Source: Rotaria sp. Silwood1 (taxonomy: Eukaryota; Rotifera; Eurotatoria; Philodinida; Philodinidae). From it: a stretch of 64,000 bases of DNA. Both the position numbers and the translations under genes were made by a program. The stretch lies in the NCBI GenBank assembly GCA_905250075.1, contig CAJNOP010000055.1:480820-544819 (forward strand), in the 5' to 3' direction. Below the pieces are notes generated by a model. The model saw only the letters and a list, made by a program, of their open reading frames with translations. It was not told where the DNA came from and ran no database searches. Below are positions 55,301-64,000 of this stretch, piece after piece (position 1 is the stretch's first letter; each line of letters begins with the position of its first letter).

Positions 55301-57419
55301 ATGGAAACAACAGAAAAAACCGTCGCAGAAGTCGTTGCAAATCATCCGGTGAATCCGACTCTGTCGGATGAATTAATTTATCGACGACGAATATCAATCA
55401 TTCGAGAATTTGCATTGAATACAACAACTCATGGTGTTGCAGGCATTGCTCGAAGTCGAAATATGAAAAACCGTCTCTTTTGGTCACTGGCATTCATGAC
55501 ATTTGCTGGTGCTATGTTGTATTTTATTATTCAAGCGATTCGTACCTATTTTGATTATCCGACACAAACAACAGTGAGTATTACTAGTGAACGCATACAA
55601 TATTTTCCAGCATTGACCATTTGTAATGCTGGTGCAGTTCGTGCCAATGCAATTTTCATACCATATTCGCAATATGCTGGACATTTCAATGTTACAACTG
55701 CAAGAGATAATCTACCAGTAACCAGTCAAATAGATTTTATCAAGTTATTTTTTCCAAAACTGATCAATGAAAATCGATCACTAGATCAATATGTGTTTAC
55801 ATTGAATTCAATGTTAATTGGCTGCGAATATGCTGGAAATTCATGTTCAGTGAATGATTTTATTGAATTCGATTCCTATGCATATGGTCGTTGCTATACA
55901 TTTAATGCTAAAACAAAAAATGGCAGTGTACGCCCTAATCATGATATTAACATCAATGGCAAACTGATATTGCGTCTGTATCTTCATGCTCATCAATATG
56001 TGCCTAACTTTGTCGAAGGTAAGTTCAAGTAATAGAGCGAATTCATTTTATCTATAAAAAATCTTTTGAAAGAAATCTAGAATCGTTGTTTCGTTGTACT
56101 AGCTTGTTTGAAGAAAGTGTAAACTAAATATACGAGACCAAGATATAGAATCTTGCCTTACACATTTCCGAAATTGATCGAACGATGAATAAAAAGTATA
56201 GGAAATTTCTTCCGAAGAAACATAATTAGTTGTTCTTTGAAGGTTATACGAAACTTGCAACTATCATGCATCGTCTTCAGCTTTGAATATTGATGGCTCA
56301 AAATCCTCATTGTATTTTTATTCGGTTAATTTATCAGTCTTTGGACTAGTAACTATGTGTACAGAGGGAAAAAAAAGAACAATTTTTCACATTGTGAACA
56401 CAATGGTTAACATATGAGAAAAATACACATTTTCGAAAAGTGATATATATATATATTTCATGAAGTAATTAAGTATGTAAATTGTTATTATTGAATGCTT
56501 TTACGTATGTTTACATTTAGGTGTAGCCATGATGGCCATGGTTCATGACAATACACAATTACCTCTTGTTGAAAAAGGAGGCATCGCCTTAGCACCAGGT
56601 TTTCGACATCGATTGATCTATACAAAAAGAGACATTCTTTTCTTACCGCCACCTTATTCAACATGTACGAGTGACATTCCTCCTGTCATGAAATTTATGT
56701 TCGAAAAATATGAAGGAGCCGACTATGCGTATTCAGAAGATCTTTGTCATATCCTTTGTGCACAAGCTTATATGTAAGTTTTTTCCTATTTCTGACATAG
56801 ATAATAAAAAAATAAATTCTTTACATTTCTTTCTTTTTGTAGTTATAAGCGATGTAATTGTGTTAATCCTGCACAATGGAATGCTCGTTTAATAGTTTTA
56901 CCTGGGACAAACGAAATTATTATGGCACCGTTGTGCAACATATCTAACAGTTGTTTTAGACAAGCCATGAATGATTTTGATTTGACACATTCAATTCGTG
57001 ATCAATATTGTTCCTATTGTGTACAACAATGTTCCATTACAACTTTTACTGTAAAATCGTCGCTATCAACTGCACCACCAGAATGGCTTGTATCTCACAT
57101 TAGAGCATTCGTTGAAAATTCATCAGTTCCGTTGCCATTCGATTGGTCGAGTCGATGGCTGGATTATATTCGTTCAAGTTATTTATCGATAGAACTATTA
57201 GCTGAATCAGGTTTGATTGAAACGTATACACAAACGGCAACATTGAACGTTGTCGATGTTATTTCGAATGTTGGTGGACAAACAGGTCTTTGGATCGGTA
57301 TTAGTTTTCTTTCTTTAATGGAATTGATTGAAATGTTTTATCGACTCATCACATTTCAAATTCATGATTCTCAATCAGTTGCTAATCAAAATAAAAATCA
57401 GAGTAAACCAGAGCAATAA
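55301..57419 (+). CDS. DEG/ENaC-family sodium channel subunit (515 aa, three exons)
   Basis: Exons 55301-56018, 56521-56773 and 56843-57419 join in phase. The cytosolic N-terminus carries the conserved His-Gly gating pair in TTTHGVAGIARS (H44, G45). M1 is at about 60-80 (FWSLAFMTFAGAMLYFIIQAI). The extracellular domain begins ...FPALTICNAGAVR and has the cysteine-rich region (CHILCAQAYIYKRCNC, CSYCVQQCSITTF). The pore and selectivity segment near the C-terminus reads GGQTGLWIGISFLSLMELIE with the G-x-S filter. The length is typical of ASIC/FaNaC-like subunits. Trimers of such subunits conduct Na+ in response to acid, peptides or force; which applies here is not visible. The short C-tail is Asn/Gln-rich. 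Confidence 0.95.
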
Positions 57420-58799
57420 CTATCTCTATCATCAATATTGTTGATCACGTTGTATTTCATCTCTGTTATCTATTATCAAAATGATACTGTTGTCATTAAT
57501 CAAACAAATTAACAATGATTTATAAATAAGAATGTTCTGCTGATACGGAAGAATCTCATGATAAAAATTTGTTGAGATATAAATGTTTTTCGAATAAAAT
57601 CGAAAATCTTTGGTCAGTTTTACCAGAGAGTTTTTGCTATGTCTATCAATAAATATTTTACAACAAGTATCATTTATATGTTTTATTTTTCTGACTTATA
57701 TATTTCTTGATAGGAGAAAATCATCTTTTTTCTATAGAAAGTTCTGCATGTCAATAATCAAGTAGCAAAACTTAGAAAATGAAATTCACTAAAATTTCAG
57801 CTTTATTGAATGAATGCCAGTAGATATTTATTTGATGGTAAATCAACTATAGGATGTTAATGTATTATTTCCATACAAACATATTTTATTATCGGTTATA
57901 AAAGTACATCATAATTGAATACATGAGTTCTCATTGAAAATACAAATAATATCGATAAAATTTCAGAGAATTGGAAATCGTCAGAAATTATGAGAAAGTA
58001 ATAGAATTTAACGAAAGTAAAATTGTTCTAGAAGTAAGAAATTAAGTTTGTTCCTGCTATCTAACACATTCTTGATAACAAAAAAAAACGTTATAGTATG
58101 AATATAACATGAGATTTTTGAATAAATAATTTTAAGGTGTCGAAAGATTTCGTGCGATAGTTTTCGCCGTCATTTATTGATATTATACTTCTTGTCTACG
58201 TAAAAAAATTTCAAGTGAAAATCTTGTCGTTGTCTTTCTCATAAATAACTGGCTCAAACGTCGAGAATCTACTAAGACAGTAGTAGTGCTGGTTTGGTAT
58301 CGTATGAGTCCAAATCTTTTAAGGATTTTCTTAGTTTCACTGAGTTCTGCTCATAATCAAAATATGGAATGGAATAGCGTGCGACAGTTGAATACGTTCT
58401 CTTGTAAGTGATGAGAGAGAAGAAAAAAAAATATAAAAACCAACCATTCATTATGTGGATCACTCATTCAATCTAGTTACATATAAACATATAAATATAG
58501 CATAAAATGAAACAATTTTTTTTCAAACCAAAAATTGTACGAATAAATCGAACTGCGCTAATATTCTTTCAATAGTACACAGTGATGATATGACACAATT
58601 TCAGTTATTGTGTATTTTTCTAAAGATACTTCTCAAACAATCAAAAAAATGAACTAAGATATATGCTTGAGACTTGGAAATTAATTTTATTTTTATGAAA
58701 GAATATGACTAAAAGGCCTAATGCCTAATGTGATATTATCACAATCTATCTCATAAAATGATAATGTTCTATTATAATTCTGTAATAAAGAAAATGGTA
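57420..58799. other. Intergenic between convergent genes
   Basis: 3' ends of the channel (plus) and PEPCK (minus) genes face each other here. CGAATAAAATCG near 57592 may be the channel poly-A signal. Nothing else seen. Confidence 0.5.
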
Positions 58800-61700
58800 T
58801 TATTTTAATTGGACCAAACGTTGTTTTTGTTGTTCGATTTGTTTACGAATATCTTGTGGTAAATCATCGCCTAATTGTTCATCAAGCCATTTTAATGTTT
58901 CATCAATATCACTTAACCAATAATCTTTTGGTACACTCATTAATTTATCCCAATCAACAGTGAGACCTTGAAGATTAATTGAACCTTTCTTTGGCAATAA
59001 ACCAACTGGCGACATATCAGCTATATCTTCACCATTAGTTCGTCGAATAACCCAATCAAGTACACGTATATTATCACCTAAAAAATTAGATTAAATTATC
59101 TAATAAGATTATTTTAATGTACTGTTTACCAAATCCTGGCCAAAGGAATTTGTTATTTTCATCCAAACGAAACCAATTGACATGAAAAATTTTTGGTAAC
59201 TAAATAAAGGTATTTATATATATACATGTATATGGACGAAATTATTCATTAGCGACATGACTTTCTCAAAATTAAAACATGTGTATCTTGAGATAATGAA
59301 TTTTTCTAGAGTTAATATTTATATTTTACATGTATGCTAAGTTACTCTAGATATATAGGAAAAAAACTGTGCTAAAAATCTTTGTTCAGAGGAATTACCA
59401 CTGAAAAATCTTTTACCTTAAAGAAAATACTTCGAATTGAGGCAAAACTAAATAATACATTCTGTAGAAAACTTCTGAGACTACGAAAACTCTTGTATAT
59501 TATTATCGCAGTGTCGATTAGTCGATATAATCTCAAATCTAGAGAAAGATAACTCTTGTAAAAAAAAAAATGAAAGGTGGGTATGTTTCAGTTAGTCTGA
59601 AATGACTCATATACAATTTGATTTTATTAATTCAAAAGCTTTACCTTATTGTTTGGATCTTTTTCAAAATCAAGCCAATGTTGAATATAACGTCCAAAAT
59701 TATAACCAACAAATGGTCTAAAATAAAATAATATCTTTTTTTTATTTTATTTTTTTTGCTTAAAAGCTATTTTCATTACCGCATAGCAAATGGATCATGC
59801 ATAATTTGTTTTCCTGTATGTTCAGCAGCTGCTGTTGTTTCAGATTTAAGTTGTGAAGCAAGAAAAACACCATGTTTCCAATCGAGTGCTTCAATAACTA
59901 ATGGAACACCTTCAGGTCTTCGTCCACCAAATATAATAGCTGATATAGGTACACCAGCTGGATCTTCCCATTTACTATGTATAATTGGACATTGTCGAGC
60001 TGGACAACAAAATCGAGCATTTGGATGACTTGATTTTTTTGTTTTATCTTCACCTAATTTATATCTTTCACCTGTCCATGATAAAATTTCTGTACCGGCT
60101 GGTGTTTCATCTTCAAGACCTTCCCAAAAAAATCCACCATCAGCTGTTTCACCAACATTTGTAAATATAGAATTTTTCATACATGTTAATAGAGCATTAG
60201 GATTTGTTTTCATATTTGTACCACTAGAAAAATAGATTTTAACTCATAATAAAAGAAAAAAAAAATAATATAAAACTTACGGTGCAACACCAAAAAATCC
60301 AGCTTCAGGATTAATAGCTCGTAATTCACCTGTTTTTTTATCAAATCTCATCCAAGCAATATCATCACCAACACATTGAACTTTATAGCCTGGTATTGCT
60401 GGTGTTAACATAGCTAAATTTGTTTTACCACATGCTGATGGAAAAGAAGCAGCAATAAATTTTTCTTCACCTTTTGGATTTGTTACTGACATAATTAACA
60501 TATGTTCAGCCAACCCTTTTATTTTACAACAACAGTAAGAAAAAGAAAAATTCTTTTTTTTTTTTTTTAGTATTAAACTACATACATCCTTCATCATATG
60601 CAATACGACCAGCAATACGTAAAGCAAAACATTTTTTACCAAGTAAACTGTTACCACCATAACCTGAACCATAACTAATAACTTTTCGAATATCAGGAAA
60701 ATGAACAATCTAAAATAAAAAAATTTAATTTTCAAAAATACTTCTAATTACAAATATTCAAAATATTATTTTATCCTTGAAAAAAAAAATATATATTTTC
60801 GTTCATCGAAAATTATAACAGTAGATCGAACAAGTTTTTGGTTCAACATTTATTAGTTTCATCACTTAGTTATTATTTTAATCTGACAACGAAGTTATCC
60901 GAATTGATATCCATCGTTGAAGTGAATTATGAGCATTTTATTAAATTTTCGATCTAGTTTTAGATATTGACTAAAAAATCAAATAACAGAATTTTGTCCT
61001 ATTTATGAGTAAAATGTCAGCTCGACATTCAGTTATTCGATAAATATCGAAAATTCAGTCGAACAGTTATAAGCTGACTCCAGAGAGGCTCAAAAGGCAT
61101 GAATTCTTTTAGGATTTTTTTAGTCTAATCAATATCTCTTTGTGAATCCAATATGAGCTCAAAGGACGGTTGTCATTTAGGATATTTTTCTCGTTAGAAT
61201 GATTCACTTACAAGAGTCTTCTCCGGATTACATGGCCAATTGTTAACAACTTTTTGAGCATGTGGACGAGGACAACCTAAAATAATATTGTATCAGTTGG
61301 TTATTTTTCTTTTGCCTTCATCAATATAATTTACATACCCATAGAATGTAGACATTTTACAAATTCTTCATCATGTTGAATATGTTTCCATATTTCCGAT
61401 GAAACGCGTGTCATGATTCTCATCGATAGTAATACATAATTTGAATCGGTTACTTGTACACCAATTTTACTTAACGGTGAACCAATTGGTCCCATACTAT
61501 AAAATAAAAATTAATTATCTTTGTTTTTTCTTGTTCATTTTTCTTTTATTACCTAAATGGAATGACATAAAGCATTCGTCCAGCCATACATCCTGGAAGA
61601 CGATCATCAAGTTCCTTTTTCATATCATTTGGTGACATCCATTGACCGAGAACACATTTAACATCTGGACGAGAATGTGGTACACTTGCATATTTATCAT

Positions 61701-62147
61701 CTGTAACAATAAATGTTTTCGATTCAACACGAGCAACATCCTTAAAATTCAAATATAATATGAAATAAATAGAAAACAAAAAGTTAAAACTATCTTACTC
61801 GAGGATCTGTCCAACAAATGTAATTATTTTCATATTTAGTTAATCTTGATAATGTACCACGTTCAAGAAGTTTATTCGTTACCATATCTGCTTCTTCTTC
61901 TGAACCATCACAAATATATACACCACGTGGAGTACATAATTGTACCTATATTTTATTAAAAATAAGAAGAAAAAAAAAACGAAGATTAGATTTTAATTGT
62001 TGAAAATTTTTATTTTACCATTTGAGCAATCCATTTTTGTACTTTAGGTGGAAGTGTTTGAAAATCACCTTTAATTACTGGAACATCTCCAACTTTTTGA
62101 ATAGAAACATAGTGTACTTCGACGAAAGGAACATCAACATCTTCCAT
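58800..62147 (-). CDS. PCK: Phosphoenolpyruvate carboxykinase, GTP-type (636 aa, 11 exons)
   Basis: Converts oxaloacetate plus GTP to phosphoenolpyruvate, the entry step of gluconeogenesis. Exons: 62019-62147, 61799-61945, 61553-61740, 61339-61496, 61212-61276, 60586-60709, 60281-60515, 59780-60223, 59645-59717, 59130-59199 and 58800-59077, all in phase, giving 636 residues (vertebrate PCK1 is 622). Visible motifs: [35 protein letters not shown] (substrate loop); the P-loop FPSACGKTN (about 294-302, with the reactive Cys); the metal site [27 protein letters not shown]; and [11 protein letters not shown] (mobile-loop region). All catalytic residues I can place are present. The N-terminus ([11 protein letters not shown]) shows no mitochondrial presequence, so the enzyme is probably cytosolic. 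Introns are mostly about 45-80 nt, with three longer ones (441-571 nt). Confidence 0.97.
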
Positions 62148-64000
62148 TTTTTATTCGATCTGAAAAAAAAATATAAAAGAAATCGATCAATAAAAAAAAA
62201 GCTATTATACTCTCGTATATTAGCACTGATCTCTCTTTATCTTTCTGTTAGTTTAAAATGAATGTCTACAGTTTATATTCAGTTGTAGTCCAATAATATA
62301 CGCATTAAACGTTTCTTTGAACTTGAGATGTAAAACCAAATTTTAGTCGAGTTTTCTCAATAGATAAATGAACAATGATGGTATACATACGTAATGAATT
62401 CAGAAATGGCCTCCAAATGAATAAGTCAAAATATTCTATTTAGGTACATTGAAGCAAACACAGTATTTATATGTATATAGCAAATGTAATAAATAGAGAA
62501 GAGAAAAGGTAAAATGATAAGTATTATTATCGAGCTAGCTGCCCATATTCCCACCAACGTATGTAATAAACCGACTGAAAGAACGAGAAAAAAAATCTGT
62601 TGGTCGAAAATTTCAATCAAGGTGTTCGTGACAGAAGAAAAAATCATCAGATGATATGAAAAATAAGATTCATTTATTTTGGATTGGATGATTTTCTTTA
62701 CTTTATTTAAAAACGAGATTTTATGTCCGATAGTAGTATATACTTCAATAAATATTTGCATTCGAGGTCCATCAAGATTAGCAATATATCTATCATTTAA
62801 CGAATGCAGAACGAAAAAAAAGAAAAAAAAGCTCTATCGATGTGACATATGATCACTATATGGCAACATACTGAATATATGATATAGGTGTGTCACATAA
62901 GAAAAGGTTCTATTAAAAACAAATAGTCGATGAAACTAAAAATGTGATACTAAATTTTTGAGAAAACTTCTTGCTAAAATCTTATTTGTATATGTATAAT
63001 TGCTTAAAATGATTTGGTAATAAAAGTCTAACAAAACAATTTTATTTAAGCTGATTTCTTTTCAAAAATTAAATTAATTTTATTTTTATTGATAGAAATT
63101 TCTGTTTTTATATTATCAAAACATTGGTTGAGTTTATTTCTCTACATCTCTTTATGCTAAAGAGTTACATTGAATTGTTCAGATATTATACTAAGTAATT
63201 GTTCAATGTAACTACTATGAAAATAGCCATTTTGTAATAGATGTTCAGATCAGAATGAAAGAGAACTTGATCTAAGCTCAATGACACGATAATAATAATT
63301 AAAAACTTAAAGTTTTTATCAATCGAAAAAAGAGAAGTCTGAACGTCTTTATATATCTCATAAAGTGAAAAGCAAAAATTATTCAAAAAAACTGATAACC
63401 TTCGAGAAACATTCAAAAGACGAGACATAAAAATGATGTTCTGTTTGTAATGTCATTTTGATTTTCACATATCCTTCGGATAGAGGTACTTCAAACCTGA
63501 ATATATGCCATGATTTAGGTGGTTATCGTCTAATATATCAATGTTGAGCAAACAAAAAGATGTATTTATTCGATCGGATGATATAGAATTCTGTTGATTT
63601 TTAGCAAATTTACTAGCTTTTTATCAAGACTTCCTTGAAGCTAAAAAAAAATCATTTTTCATGCATTTTTTCGAATGTTTTGTAAAGATGATGAGTCTTG
63701 AAAAAATAATTGTCTCATTTAGTACTTACTGAGATTACACCTAACTCTTTTTAATTCTCATGCAAATATCTGATCTTGTTAATAGCAATATAAATTATTG
63801 TCATACGACGTCTGTGTAAAGCTCACGGTTGATTGGTTTTCATACATGATATTCAACCTCTTCCCTATCATTCACTCATATATTATATATATATTATCCT
63901 CACCTTTCTATTCTTACGCTGCTGTCCTTACCCTATTGCTCTTATCGATTTTCTCATTGGTCTCGTCTCCTTTCTTTTCATCGTTTCTTATTCTACTTGC
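62148..64000. other. Promoter side of PEPCK and window end, no gene seen
   Basis: AT-rich. A 111-codon hydrophobic minus frame (62426-62761) and an 80-codon one (63186-63428) lack supporting evidence. The last 150 bp become pyrimidine-rich. Confidence 0.5.

Noticed and set aside
62426..62761. 111-codon hydrophobic frame upstream of PEPCK
   Set aside because: Random AT-rich translation (Ile/Leu/Phe-rich) with no family match, splice context or promoter signal.
63840..64000. Pyrimidine-rich window end as a possible satellite or splice region
   Set aside because: Too short and cut by the window edge; no unit repeated.

Overview
This is a 64-kb piece of AT-rich animal nuclear DNA. Every multi-exon gene uses GT-AG introns, most of them 45-75 nt long. 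The gene set is metazoan: DEG/ENaC channel, ionotropic glutamate receptor, GTP-type PEPCK, long-chain acyl-CoA synthetase, a Rel-like factor and eRF1. Three things point to a bdelloid rotifer (Adineta/Rotaria type): a fungal-looking intronless amidase, an FG-GAP repeat fragment, and many short elements built from GTGTGGG/CCCACAC, which resembles the TGTGGG telomeric repeat reported for bdelloids. The species assignment is an inference.

Layout. 0-16 kb is a conventional gene region. All its main genes are on the minus strand: a secreted protein of unknown function (38-892), an acetamidase-type amidase (1754-3379), a class-I SAM O-methyltransferase (5151-5964), a tiny Gly/Ser-rich protein (9500-9685) and an acyl-CoA synthetase (13282-15440). 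A second tiny hydrophilic protein lies on the plus strand (6498-6713).

17-54 kb is rich in non-autonomous mobile DNA and holds twelve telomere-like hairpins. It contains an internally deleted piggyBac copy between TTAA sites, a hAT-like element with an exact 8-bp target duplication, several fold-back elements, and a 1.72-kb terminal-inverted-repeat element with a GC-rich palindrome nested in it. Its genes are a His/Asp/Arg-rich protein (22228-23108), a Rel-homology-like factor (27948-32078), an eRF1 relative lacking its codon-recognition domain (37596-38764), an FG-GAP fragment (39868-40422), an ionotropic glutamate receptor (41764-45938) and a 2OG-Fe(II) dioxygenase (50746-51870).

55-64 kb is conventional again: a DEG/ENaC channel (55301-57419) and an 11-exon PEPCK (58800-62147).

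The two strongest observations are these. First, the hairpin family recurs at twelve sites, and some copies sit exactly at the edges of duplicated segments. Second, the 1.72-kb element lies inside an exon of the Rel-like gene. Its inverted-repeat ends supply a splice donor and acceptor that keep the frame, so the transposon appears to act as a recently gained intron. The genes do not form one pathway; they are ordinary, independently transcribed animal genes. All exon phases quoted were checked by hand and add up; expression and homology statistics could not be tested.
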